From contig NZ_CP040792.1 in assembly GCF_021952865.1 (NCBI RefSeq), positions 1,860,001-1,924,000 of the forward strand: a stretch of DNA of 64,000 nt, given 5' to 3'. Every line of letters starts with the position of its first letter. The stretch's first letter is position 1. Origin of the DNA: Clavibacter californiensis (GTDB lineage Bacteria; Actinomycetota; Actinomycetes; Actinomycetales; Microbacteriaceae). Below are positions 26,899 through 34,745 of the stretch, in pieces. Below the pieces are notes generated by a model. The model was given only the letters and a program-made list of their open reading frames with translations. It was not told where the DNA came from and ran no database searches. Position numbers and translations under genes: made by a program.

Positions 26899-27026
26899 GA
26901 TCTGTCGAGTCCGCGATCGTCCGACCCTCTAATCAGGCGCCGCGAGACCCCATCGAACCAATGCCGAGTGTGCCCCCACGCTCACGGCCGTCAGTTCACC
27001 CCACACAAAAGAAATTCAGGAGAATT

Positions 27027-27440
27027 GTGGCTGTCAAGATCCGTCTGAAGCGCCTGGGCAAGATCCGCGCGCCGTACTACCGCATCGTCGTCGCCGACTC
27101 GCGCACCAAGCGCGACGGCCGCGTCATCGAGGAGATCGGCAAGTACCACCCCACCGAGGAGCCCTCGTTCATCGAGGTCCAGTCGGAGCGGGCGCAGTAC
27201 TGGCTCTCCGTGGGCGCCCAGCCCACCGAGCAGGTCGAGGCTCTCCTCAAGCTCACGGGCGACTGGGGTCGCTTCAAGGGCGACAAGGACGCCGTCTCCA
27301 CCGTCCGCACCCGCGAGGCGAAGCCCGCCTACGTCGCGGACGAGAAGAAGAAGCCGGTCCTCAAGCCGAAGACCGAGAAGGCCGCACCCGCGCCCGAGGC
27401 CGCAGCGCCCGAGGCCGAGTCGACCGAGGAGCAGGCCTAG
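27027..27440 (+). CDS. rpsP: 30S ribosomal protein S16
   Basis: S16 assembles early on 16S r[23 protein letters not shown] is the family start, and residues 1-85 cover the whole conserved domain. A 50-residue Lys/Glu/Ala-rich tail extends beyond the usual 80-90 residues. GTG 27027 has the ribosome binding site AGGAG at 27018-27022. khpA follows after 3 nt and rimM overlaps that, so rpsP-khpA-rimM-trmD is one operon. Confidence 0.97.
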   Translation: MAVKIRLKRLGKIRAPYYRIVVADSRTKRDGRVIEEIGKYHPTEEPSFIEVQSERAQYWLSVGAQPTEQVEALLKLTGDWGRFKGDKDAVSTVRTREAKPAYVADEKKKPVLKPKTEKAAPAPEAAAPEAESTEEQA

Positions 27441-27443
27441 CCC

Positions 27444-27680
27444 ATGCTCGCTCCCGCGCTCGCTCATCTGGTCAAGGGCATCGTCGAGCACCCGGACGAC
27501 GTCTCCGTGACGAGCAAGGGATCCCCCCGTGGCGAGGTCCTCGAGGTGCGCGTGCACCCCGAGGACCTCGGCCGGGTCATCGGCCGAGCGGGTCGCACCG
27601 CGAAGGCCCTCCGGACGCTCGTCTCGGCTCTCGCCGACGGCCAGCGCGTCCGCGTCGATGTGGTGGACACCGATTCCTGA
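27444..27680 (+). CDS. khpA: KH-domain RNA-binding protein KhpA
   Basis: The 78-residue protein is a single KH domain with the GxxG loop in GRVIGRAGRTAKALR. KhpA (YlqC) always sits between rpsP and rimM in Gram-positives and binds RNA in cell-division and elongation control. ATG 27444 lies 3 nt after rpsP with GAGGAGCAGG near the end of rpsP as ribosome binding site. Confidence 0.93.
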   Translation: MLAPALAHLVKGIVEHPDDVSVTSKGSPRGEVLEVRVHPEDLGRVIGRAGRTAKALRTLVSALADGQRVRVDVVDTDS

Positions 27681-28293
27681 GGACATCGTCCGTGACCCCG
27701 CGGCATTCCGCGTGGGCCGGCTGACCAAGGCGCACGGGCTCAAGGGCGCCGTCAAGCTCGAGCTGTTCACGGACGATCCCGACAAGCGGTTCGTCCCGGG
27801 CGCCGAGTTCTCGCTCCAGGTGCCCGAGTCCTCGCCGTGGCACGGACGCACGCTCACGCTCACAGAGCTCCGCTGGTACAACAGCCACCCCGTCGGGTTC
27901 TTCGACGGCGTCGCCGACCGCACCGCCGCGGAGTCGCTCGCCAAGGCCATCCTCTGGATGACGCCGCCGGCCGACGAGGCCGCCGAGCCCGACGCGTGGT
28001 ACGACCACCAGCTCGTGGGCCTCAGGGTCCTCCGCGACGGCGTCGAGGTCGGCACCGTCTCCCTCGTCGACCACTTCCCGGCGCAGGATCTGCTCCACGT
28101 CGACACGCCCTCGGGCACCGTGCTCGTCCCGTTCGTGCAGGCCATCGTCCCGTCGGTCGACGTGGACGCCGGCACGCTCGTCGTCACGCCCCCGCTCGGC
28201 CTCTTCGAGGAGATCCCGGACGAGACGCCGACAGCCGAGCCGACCCCGGCCGAGGCCGCGGAGCCCGCGCCCGAGGCCGACGACGCCCGCTGA
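27658..28293 (+). CDS. rimM: ribosome maturation factor RimM
   Basis: RimM binds S19 and helps 30S assembly. The N-terminal domain ([20 protein letters not shown]) and the C-terminal PRC-barrel ([18 protein letters not shown] to [12 protein letters not shown]) are complete. An acidic Ala/Glu/Pro tail of about 30 residues ends the protein. The start is uncertain. ATG 27658, inside khpA, is the only ATG/GTG/TTG in this frame before the conserved domain. A GTG at 27692 is out of frame. trmD starts 1 nt after its stop. Confidence 0.9.
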   Translation: MWWTPIPEDIVRDPAAFRVGRLTKAHGLKGAVKLELFTDDPDKRFVPGAEFSLQVPESSPWHGRTLTLTELRWYNSHPVGFFDGVADRTAAESLAKAILWMTPPADEAAEPDAWYDHQLVGLRVLRDGVEVGTVSLVDHFPAQDLLHVDTPSGTVLVPFVQAIVPSVDVDAGTLVVTPPLGLFEEIPDETPTAEPTPAEAAEPAPEADDAR

Positions 28294-28294
28294 C

Positions 28295-28981
28295 ATGCGG
28301 ATCGACATCGTCTCGATCTTCCCCGAGTTCTTCGGGGTGCTCGACATCTCCCTCCTCGGCCGCGCCCGCCAGTCCGGCCTCATCGACCTCCGCCTGCACG
28401 ACCTGCGCGCCTTCACGCACGACCGGCACCGCACGGTCGACGACACGCCTTACGGCGGAGGCGCCGGCATGGTCATGCGGCCGGAGCCCTGGGGCGAGGC
28501 CATGGACGAGGTGCTCGCCGACGACGCGGATCCCGTCGTCATCTTCCCGTCGCCCGCCGGCGAGGTCTTCACGCAGGCCATGGCGCAGGAGCTCTCTGCC
28601 GAGCCCCACCTCGCGTTCGGCTGCGGGCGATACGAGGGCATCGACCAGCGCGTCGTCGATCACACCGCGACGCGTGCACGGGTCCGCCTGGTCAGCCTGG
28701 GCGACTACGTGCTGAACGGCGGCGAGGTCGCGGTCATGGCGATGATCGAGGCGATCGGCCGCCTCGTCCCCGGCGTCGTCGGGAACCCCGCCAGCCTCGT
28801 CGAGGAGAGCCACTCGGACGGCCTGCTCGAGCACCCGAGCTACACGAAGCCCCCCGAGTGGCGCGGACTGGCCGTCCCCGAGGTGCTGCGCAGCGGCAAC
28901 CACGGAGCGATCGCGACATGGCGGCGCGAGCAGCAGCTCGAGCGCACCCGCCGCGTGCGCCCGGACCTGCTGCCCGAGTGA
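28295..28981 (+). CDS. trmD: tRNA (guanine37-N1)-methyltransferase
   Basis: TrmD methylates G37 of tRNAs to prevent frameshifting. The 228-residue SPOUT protein shows the start [13 protein letters not shown], the [21 protein letters not shown] segment and the trefoil knot motifs [13 protein letters not shown] and [17 protein letters not shown]. It lies 1 nt after rimM and ends 18 nt before the convergent map gene. rplS, normally next, is displaced by about 1.5 kb. Confidence 0.97.
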   Translation: MRIDIVSIFPEFFGVLDISLLGRARQSGLIDLRLHDLRAFTHDRHRTVDDTPYGGGAGMVMRPEPWGEAMDEVLADDADPVVIFPSPAGEVFTQAMAQELSAEPHLAFGCGRYEGIDQRVVDHTATRARVRLVSLGDYVLNGGEVAVMAMIEAIGRLVPGVVGNPASLVEESHSDGLLEHPSYTKPPEWRGLAVPEVLRSGNHGAIATWRREQQLERTRRVRPDLLPE

Positions 28982-28999
28982 GCGGACCCGGGCCGCGAG

Positions 29000-29767
29000 C
29001 TAGGAGCGTGCGGTGAGGATCACCGGTCCGTCCTCCGTGATGGCCACGGTGTGCTCCATGTGCGCCCCGCGTGAGCCGTCGGCGCTCCGGAGGGTCCAGC
29101 CGTCCTTGTCGGTGTAGATCTCGTCGGTGCTCTGCAGGAACCACGGCTCGATCGCGATGACGAGACCCGGGCGCAACGGCACCCCGCGGTTCGGCCGGCC
29201 CTGGTTCGCGATGTGCGGGTCGCCGTGCATCGTGCGCCCGACGCCGTGCCCGCCGAAGTCGGTGTTGACCGAGTAGCCGGCCTCGGTCGCGACGGCGCCG
29301 ATCGCCGCGGAGATGTCGCCCGTGCGTCCACCGGGCTGCGCCGCCCGGATCCCGGCCTCGAGCGCGGCCGTCGTCACCTCGATGAGGCGGACGTCCTCCG
29401 CGCGGGGCGTGCCGACGATCACGCTGACGGCGGAGTCGCTGACCCAGCCGTCGACGGACGCCGCGAAGTCGAGGCTGAGGAGGTCGCCGTCCTGCAGCCG
29501 GTAGTCGTGGGGGAGTCCGTGCAGGACGCCGTCGTTGACCGACGTGCACAGCACCTTGCCGAATGGCATGGCGCCGAAGGACGGGTGGTAGTCGATGTAG
29601 CAGGACTCCGCGCCGCGCTGGCGGATCATGCGGTGCGCCTCGCGGTCGAGGTCGAGGAGGTTCACGCCGACGTCGGCCTTCGCGGCGAGGGCCGTGAGCA
29701 CGGAGGCCACGAACTCCCCGGCGGGTCGCATCTGGTCCATCTCGGCGGGGGTTCGCAGTTCCATCAC
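29000..29767 (-). CDS. map: methionine aminopeptidase, type I
   Basis: Map removes the initiator methionine from new proteins. Metal ligands are visible in order: two Asp in LDFAASVDGWVSDSAVSV, His in GGHGVGRTMHGDPHI, Glu in AIEPWF, Glu in GAHMEHTV. The start is GTG 29767, which lies 7 nt after a TAGGAT box; ATG 29764 one codon on is an alternative. The protein has 255 residues. The gene is inverted relative to trmD and rplS, between which it sits. Confidence 0.95.
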   Translation of the reverse strand: MMELRTPAEMDQMRPAGEFVASVLTALAAKADVGVNLLDLDREAHRMIRQRGAESCYIDYHPSFGAMPFGKVLCTSVNDGVLHGLPHDYRLQDGDLLSLDFAASVDGWVSDSAVSVIVGTPRAEDVRLIEVTTAALEAGIRAAQPGGRTGDISAAIGAVATEAGYSVNTDFGGHGVGRTMHGDPHIANQGRPNRGVPLRPGLVIAIEPWFLQSTDEIYTDKDGWTLRSADGSRGAHMEHTVAITEDGPVILTARS

Positions 29768-29774
29768 GCGAAGG

Positions 29775-29780
29775 ATCCTA
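29775..29780 (-). promoter_or_regulatory. -10 box of map
   Basis: Read on the minus strand this is TAGGAT, 7 nt before GTG 29767. No Shine-Dalgarno is seen, so a leaderless start is likely. Confidence 0.5.
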
Positions 29781-29825
29781 CGGGAGCCGGGCTCCGGCCC
29801 TCCCGGGGCGCCCAGGATCCGCTCG

Positions 29826-29831
29826 TAGCAT
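29826..29831 (+). promoter_or_regulatory. -10 box of the four-helix membrane protein gene
   Basis: TAGCAT lies exactly 6 nt before the ATG at 29838, in the 70-bp region divergent from map. Confidence 0.5.
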
Positions 29832-29837
29832 GAGGCC

Positions 29838-30329
29838 ATGCAGCAGTCCCCGGCCCTCGGCCTCCGTCGTGTGCTCTACCGCTGGCAGTTCGCGGCCGTC
29901 GTCGTGCTCCCCGCCTGGCTCCTGGTGGGCTGGGCGGCCTTCGGGTCCCGCGGATGGGAGCTCCTCCTCGTGATGCTCGCGGCCGGCGCGCTCGGGATCG
30001 CCCTGCTCGCGGCCCTCGGCCTCGTGCTCGCCCGTCGGTCGGTCCGCACCGCCCGGGCCGTGTCCCCGACGGACGGGATAGCCATGGGCGTGCTGACCCT
30101 CGCGGTCGTCGGCACCGGCACCTACTCCGTCGTCAGCACCTGGTGCGCGGTCGTCGCGGTGCTCGCCGTCGTCGCGCTCGTCGCCCTGGCCGTCCGGCAG
30201 CTGCTCGCGGAGACGCGGCAGCGCATGCAGGAGGTCATCGCGGTCATCGAGCGGGACGCGCAGCCGCGCCCGCCCGAGTGGAGGGCCGCGGAGGGCCCGG
30301 ACGCCGGGCGCACCATCCGACTGGACTGA
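29838..30329 (+). CDS. small integral membrane protein, function unknown
   Basis: I do not recognise this 163-residue protein. Four hydrophobic segments (about residues 17-37, 42-65, 82-98 and 101-122) predict a four-helix membrane protein. The tail is charged, ending in RPPEWRAAEGPDAGRTIRLD. The start ATG 29838 is supported by the -10 box 6 nt upstream. It sits alone between map and rplS. No link to translation is visible beyond position. Confidence 0.7.
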   Translation: MQQSPALGLRRVLYRWQFAAVVVLPAWLLVGWAAFGSRGWELLLVMLAAGALGIALLAALGLVLARRSVRTARAVSPTDGIAMGVLTLAVVGTGTYSVVSTWCAVVAVLAVVALVALAVRQLLAETRQRMQEVIAVIERDAQPRPPEWRAAEGPDAGRTIRLD

Positions 30330-30377
30330 TCCGTCGTGCGCGGACCCCGCGCTTTGCGCTCGACGCGCCCGAGGTGA

Positions 30378-30383
30378 CAGAAT
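30378..30383 (+). promoter_or_regulatory. promoter of rplS
   Basis: CAGAAT as -10 with TTGCGC at 30354-30359 as -35 (18-nt spacer) would give a leader of about 110 nt before ATG 30501. The leader has no obvious long hairpin. Confidence 0.4.
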
Positions 30384-30500
30384 GGGCGATCGTGCCTGCC
30401 GTCGACCCTGCCACGGGGGAGTCGGCCACTCATGCGGGCCGTTCCCCTTCCAGACATTGATGCGCAGTCGACCCGTGGCGGTTGCAGAGAGCGGTACACC

Positions 30501-30845
30501 ATGCACATCCTCGATTCCGTCGACAAGGCGTCGCTGCGGTCGGACATCCCCGACTTCCGCGCCGGCGACACGGTCAAGGTCCACGTCAACATCGTCGAGG
30601 GCAGCCGCTCGCGGATCCAGGTGTTCCAGGGCATCGTCATCGGCCGTCAGGGCGAGGGCGTCCGCGAGACGTTCTGCGTCCGCAAGGTCAGCTTCCAGGT
30701 CGGCGTCGAGCGCACCTTCCCGGTCCACTCCCCGGTCATCGACCACATCGAGGTCGTGACGCGCGGCGACGTGCGCCGCGCGAAGCTGTACTTCCTCCGC
30801 GACCTGCGCGGCAAGAAGGCGAAGATCAAGGAGAAGCGCTCCTAG
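30501..30845 (+). CDS. rplS: 50S ribosomal protein L19
   Basis: L19 lies at the 30S-50S interface. The 114-residue sequence has the family core [39 protein letters not shown] and the basic end [22 protein letters not shown] 30501 with GAGAG upstream fits the usual start ([12 protein letters not shown]). An in-frame GTG/ATG farther upstream would add an unconserved segment. A 12-bp hairpin follows, shared with the lepB promoter. Confidence 0.96.
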   Translation: MHILDSVDKASLRSDIPDFRAGDTVKVHVNIVEGSRSRIQVFQGIVIGRQGEGVRETFCVRKVSFQVGVERTFPVHSPVIDHIEVVTRGDVRRAKLYFLRDLRGKKAKIKEKRS

Positions 30846-30868
30846 CGCATCCCCACCTGTCATCCCAC

Positions 30869-30902
30869 TGAGCTCCCGGCGCATATGCTTGCCGGGAGCT
30901 CA
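30869..30902 (+). terminator. 12-bp hairpin between rplS and lepB, with a -10-like box in its loop
   Basis: TGAGCTCCCGGC (30869-30880) pairs perfectly with GCCGGGAGCTCA (30891-30902) across a 10-nt loop. The loop contains TATGCT at 30884-30889, a plausible -10 for lepB, whose ATG is at 30912. The element may end rplS transcripts and start lepB transcripts at the same place. Confidence 0.65.
30884..30889 (+). promoter_or_regulatory. -10 box of lepB in the hairpin loop
   Basis: TATGCT would start transcription near 30896, about 16 nt before ATG 30912. The weak purine run CAGGCGG (30901-30907) could serve as ribosome binding site. Confidence 0.45.
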
Positions 30903-30911
30903 GGCGGTTAA

Positions 30912-31664
30912 ATGACAGACAGCACGGCGCCCATGGAGACGAGATCCTCGGGCAGGCACAGCGGCAACGCGTCGCGTGGATGGAAGACGTTCCTCCGGGA
31001 CGTCCTCGTCATCTTCGTGGTGGCCCTCCTCGTATCGATCCTGATCAAGGCTTTCCTGATCCGGTCGTTCTACATCCCGTCGTCCTCCATGGAGGACACG
31101 CTGCAGATCAACGACCGCATCGTGGTCAACCAGCTCACGCCCCGCTTCGTGCCGCTGGAGCGCGGGGACGTCGTCGTGTTCCGCGATCCGGGTGGGTGGC
31201 TCCTCCCGTCGCCCGAGGTCGACAAGCCGCCGCTCGCGGCCGCGGTCGACTGGGCCCTCACCACGGTGGGACTGTCGGCGTCCGACAGCAACGACCACCT
31301 CATCAAGCGCCTCATCGGCCTGCCGGGCGACCACGTCGTCTGCTGCAACTCCCTCGGCCAGATGAGCGTCAACGACGTGCCCCTTGACGAGCCGTACCTG
31401 AAGCTCGTGCCCGGCGACACGCAGGCATCCGACACCGGATTCGACGTCACCGTCCCCGCCGACTCGCTCTGGGTCATGGGCGACAACCGCGGCAACTCCG
31501 CGGACTCGCGCTACAACGTCGACGGCCCCACCAAGGGATTCGTGCCGATCGACCACGTGGTCGGCCGCGCGTTCGTCATCACCTGGCCCATCGACCGCTG
31601 GTCCATCCTCAGCGACCACCCCGAGACGTTCGGCGACGTGCCCGACGCGGTCCCCGCCGGTTGA
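30912..31664 (+). CDS. lepB: signal peptidase I
   Basis: LepB cleaves signal peptides at the outer face of the membrane. The 250-residue protein has a short cytoplasmic N-terminus, one transmembrane helix (about residues 30-50), the catalytic Ser59 (PSSSMEDTL) and Lys132 (HLIKRLIGLPGD), and the box E motif VMGDNRGNSADSR. CCN near residue 147 adds two adjacent cysteines. The stop overlaps the rnhB start (TGATG), which suggests coupling. Confidence 0.96.
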   Translation: MTDSTAPMETRSSGRHSGNASRGWKTFLRDVLVIFVVALLVSILIKAFLIRSFYIPSSSMEDTLQINDRIVVNQLTPRFVPLERGDVVVFRDPGGWLLPSPEVDKPPLAAAVDWALTTVGLSASDSNDHLIKRLIGLPGDHVVCCNSLGQMSVNDVPLDEPYLKLVPGDTQASDTGFDVTVPADSLWVMGDNRGNSADSRYNVDGPTKGFVPIDHVVGRAFVITWPIDRWSILSDHPETFGDVPDAVPAG

Positions 31665-32323
31665 TGCCGGTCGCGGATCCCACCCTCGATCTGGAGCACG
31701 AGCTCCTCCGCGCGGGTGCCGCCCTCGTGATCGGCTGTGACGAGGTGGGCCGAGGAGCGCTCGCGGGGCCCGTCGCCGTCGGCATGGCCGTGGTGGGGCC
31801 GGACGCCGTGGGATTCCCGACCGGCCTCCGTGACTCGAAGATGCTCAGCGAGAAGCGCCGCGAGGAGCTGCACCCGGTCGTCGCCGGGTGGGTCCGGCAC
31901 TCGGCCATCGGCATGGCCTCCGCGGCCGAGGTGGACGAGCTCGGGATCACGGCCTGCCTCGGCCTCGCCGGACGCCGCGCGCTCGTCGAACTGCACCACG
32001 CCGGCGTCCCGCTGCTGGCGAGCGTCGTCCTGCTCGACGGTGCGCACGACTGGCTCACGCCGCACCTCGCCCACCCCGTGCCCGTGCGCCTGCGCGTCAA
32101 GGCCGACCGCGACTGCGCCTCGGTGGCCGCGGCCTCCGTGCTCGCCAAGGTGGAGCGCGACCGCATGATGGCCGTCTGGCACGAGGACCTGCCCGAGTAC
32201 GGGTGGGCGGGCAACAAGGGCTACGGCAGCGCCGCGCACCTCGACGCCATCCGGGCACGCGGTGCCTCGTCCCTCCACCGGCGCACGTGGCTCTCCGGCG
32301 TGCTCGGGGACGCCACGCCCTGA
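31664..32323 (+). CDS. rnhB: ribonuclease HII
   Basis: RNase HII removes ribonucleotides and RNA from RNA/DNA hybrids. The 219-residue protein has the acidic residues in GCDEVGRGALAGP, the DSK motif LRDSKMLSEKRR, and VKADRDCASVAAASVLAKVERDR. ATG 31664 shares one base with the lepB stop. TTG 31661 would add a single residue. It is the second gene after lepB, as in many actinobacteria. Confidence 0.95.
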   Translation: MPVADPTLDLEHELLRAGAALVIGCDEVGRGALAGPVAVGMAVVGPDAVGFPTGLRDSKMLSEKRREELHPVVAGWVRHSAIGMASAAEVDELGITACLGLAGRRALVELHHAGVPLLASVVLLDGAHDWLTPHLAHPVPVRLRVKADRDCASVAAASVLAKVERDRMMAVWHEDLPEYGWAGNKGYGSAAHLDAIRARGASSLHRRTWLSGVLGDATP

Positions 32324-32382
32324 CGCACGGGGAGGGATGCCCCGGGGCGGCTGCCTCGGCGGAGGGCGGCCCCGCTGGCGGT

Positions 32383-32388
32383 TAGTAT
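32383..32388 (+). promoter_or_regulatory. -10 box of the DUF2469 gene
   Basis: TAGTAT lies 9 nt before ATG 32398, so the RNA leader would be very short or absent. Confidence 0.5.
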
Positions 32389-32397
32389 CGACGGACC

Positions 32398-32721
32398 ATG
32401 GATGACGACGAGTTCGAGGACTACGACCGCGAGGTGGAGCTCGCGCTCTACCGGGAGTACCGGGACATCGTGTCCCAGTTCAAGTACGTGGTCGAGACCG
32501 AGCGGCGCTTCTACCTCGCCAACGAGGTCGAGCTCGTGCGGCGCGACACGGAGCACGACTTCTACTTCGAGCTGAGCATGACCGACGTCTGGGTCTGGGA
32601 CGTCTACCGCTCGGACCGGTTCGTGAAGTCGGTCCGCGTGCTCACCTTCAAGGACGTGAACGTCGAGGAGCTGTCGGCGAAGGAGTTCGAGCTCCCCAAG
32701 GAGCTCGCCATCGACGAGTAG
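32398..32721 (+). CDS. DUF2469 family protein
   Basis: This 107-residue acidic protein (start MDDDEFEDYDREVELALYRE) belongs to DUF2469, which is confined to actinobacteria and always near rnhB and yraN. It is rich in aromatic residues (FYLANEVEL, DFYFELSMTDVWVWDVYR). No catalytic motif is visible and its function is unknown. The gene has its own -10 box after a 74-nt gap. Confidence 0.92.
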   Translation: MDDDEFEDYDREVELALYREYRDIVSQFKYVVETERRFYLANEVELVRRDTEHDFYFELSMTDVWVWDVYRSDRFVKSVRVLTFKDVNVEELSAKEFELPKELAIDE

Positions 32722-32832
32722 GGCTCCCGACGGGGTCCCTCCCCAGGCGATCGCCCGACGCGCACCGCACGCCCTCGCGGCCCAGGGCCGACCACGCCGC
32801 TGCGGTGGCGCATCCTCCTCGCGGAGGTGCGC

Positions 32833-33189
32833 ATGACACGCGAGCAGGACCTGGGACGACGCGGCGAGGAGCTCGCCGCGCAGCATCTGACCGAGCGCGG
32901 CTACGCGCTCGTCGAGCGCAACTGGCGGTGCCGCGAGGGCGAGATCGACCTCGTGATGACGCACGCGGGTACGACCGTGCTCGTGGAGGTCAAGACGCGC
33001 GCGGGGCTGGGCTACGGGCACCCGCTCGAGGCGGTCACGCGTGCGAAGGCCGCACGGCTGCGGGTCCTCGCGGGCCTGTGGTGCCAGGCGCATCCCGAGC
33101 GGCGCGGGCCCGTGCGGATCGACGTCGTGGGAGTGGTCTGGCCCCGGGGCGGGCAGCCGTCGGTCGAGGTCGTCCGGAGCGCCTGCTGA
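32833..33189 (+). CDS. YraN/UPF0102 family nuclease-like protein
   Basis: The 118-residue protein has the PD-(D/E)xK-like core [20 protein letters not shown]. The family lies next to comM/dprA and rnhB across bacteria, so a role in DNA processing is inferred; activity is not established. ATG 32833 has GGAGG at 32823-32827, spacing 5. GTG 32827 would overlap that site. The stop overlaps the comM start (TGATG). Confidence 0.93.
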   Translation: MTREQDLGRRGEELAAQHLTERGYALVERNWRCREGEIDLVMTHAGTTVLVEVKTRAGLGYGHPLEAVTRAKAARLRVLAGLWCQAHPERRGPVRIDVVGVVWPRGGQPSVEVVRSAC

Positions 33190-34745
33190 TGGCCGTGGGT
33201 CGCACGCTCGCCGTGGCCCTCTCCGGCCTCGAGGGAGCCCTCGTCGATGTCGAGGCCGACATCACGAGCCAGCTCCCCGGTTTCGTGCTCATCGGGCTGC
33301 CGGACGCCGCGCTCAGCCAGGCGCGCGAGCGGGTCCGCGCCGCGACAGGCAACGCGGGATGCGAGTTCCCGGTCCGCCGGGTCACCGTCAACCTCTCGCC
33401 GGCCGTCCTGCCGAAGCACGGCTCCGGCTTCGATCTCGCGATCGCCCTGGCGGTCCTCGCGGCGGGCGGGTCGGTGTCGGCGGAGTCCGTCGCCGGCACG
33501 GTGCACCTCGGCGAGCTCGGCCTCGACGGGCGGCTACGGCCGACGCACGGCATACTGCCCGCCGTCCTCGCGGCGCGTCGTGCCGGTGTCCGGCGGGTGA
33601 TGGTGCCCCGCTGCCACGCGGACGAGGCGTCCCTCGTGCCCGACATGCGCGTCATACCCGTGGCGGGGCTGCGGGATGCCGCGATCCACCACGGAGCCGA
33701 GCTCGAGCCGGAGCCGGAGGAGGTCGACGCCATCCCCCTGGCGTCGACGGAGACCGGCCCGTCGCGCGTGCTCGGCGGCGCGGATCCCGCGGAGCCGTGC
33801 CTGGGTGACGTGGTCGGCAACGAGGAGGCCGTCGAGGCGCTCGTGGTCGCCGCCGCGGGCGGGCACCACATGTTCCTGCTCGGACCGCCCGGCGCGGGGA
33901 AGACGATGCTCGCCCAGCGGCTCCCCGGCCTCCTGCCCGACCTCGACGAGGAGGCCGCGTTGGAGGTCGGCTGCATCCGGTCGCTCTGCGGGGAGCGGCT
34001 GGGACCCGAGCTGCCCGTTCGTCCGCCCCTGGAGGCCCCGCACCACACCGCCAGCGCCGCGGGGATCGTGGGCGGCGGCAGCGGCCGCATCCGTCCGGGG
34101 GCCGCCGTGCGCGCCAGCGGGGGAGTGCTCTTCCTCGACGAGGCGCCGGAGTTCGCCGGCGCCGTGCTGGACTGCCTGCGGCAGCCGCTCGAGTCGGGCG
34201 TCATCAGCATCCACCGGGCCAACGGCGTCGCCCACTTCCCGGGGCGCTTCCAGCTGGTGATGGCGGCCAACCCGTGCCCGTGCGGTTCGTACGGTGTCGC
34301 GGGTGCCGACTGCTCGTGCCCGCCCCAGGCTCGCCGGCGCTACCTGGCCAGGCTCTCCGGCCCGCTCATGGACCGCATGGACATCCGACTCGGCGTCCGC
34401 CGGGTCACGACGGCCGTGCACCTGGCGGCGGGAGACGCACCCCGCGTGACCACGCGGGCTGCGCGGCTGCGGGTCGCCGCAGCTCGCGCGTCGGCCGCAG
34501 AGCGATGGGCCGCGACGCCGTGGCGCACCAACGCCCACGTCTCGGGCACGTGGCTCCGGCGCGAGGCGCGCATCGCCCGCGGCGCGACGGCCTCCCTCGA
34601 TCGAGCGCTGGACCGCGGGCACCTCACCATGCGCGGCTACGACCGGGTCCTCCGCATCGGGTGGACGCTCGCGGACCTGGAGGGCGCGTCGAGCCCCGAC
34701 GCGGATCATCTGGGCCGTGCCCTCCTGCTGCGAGGCGCGTCGTGA
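33189..34745 (+). CDS. comM: YifB/ComM family Mg-chelatase-like AAA ATPase
   Basis: ComM helicases help branch migration during natural transformation. The 518-residue protein has the ChlI-like N-domain (GLEGALVDVEADI, NLSPAVLPKHGSGFDLAIAL), Walker A GPPGAGKTMLA, Walker B LFLDEAPEF, the cysteine cluster NPCPCGSYGVAGADCSCPP and the C-terminal domain RGATASLDRALDRGHLTMRG. It overlaps yraN by one base and dprA by four, so yraN-comM-dprA form a coupled operon. Confidence 0.94.
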   Translation: MAVGRTLAVALSGLEGALVDVEADITSQLPGFVLIGLPDAALSQARERVRAATGNAGCEFPVRRVTVNLSPAVLPKHGSGFDLAIALAVLAAGGSVSAESVAGTVHLGELGLDGRLRPTHGILPAVLAARRAGVRRVMVPRCHADEASLVPDMRVIPVAGLRDAAIHHGAELEPEPEEVDAIPLASTETGPSRVLGGADPAEPCLGDVVGNEEAVEALVVAAAGGHHMFLLGPPGAGKTMLAQRLPGLLPDLDEEAALEVGCIRSLCGERLGPELPVRPPLEAPHHTASAAGIVGGGSGRIRPGAAVRASGGVLFLDEAPEFAGAVLDCLRQPLESGVISIHRANGVAHFPGRFQLVMAANPCPCGSYGVAGADCSCPPQARRRYLARLSGPLMDRMDIRLGVRRVTTAVHLAAGDAPRVTTRAARLRVAAARASAAERWAATPWRTNAHVSGTWLRREARIARGATASLDRALDRGHLTMRGYDRVLRIGWTLADLEGASSPDADHLGRALLLRGAS

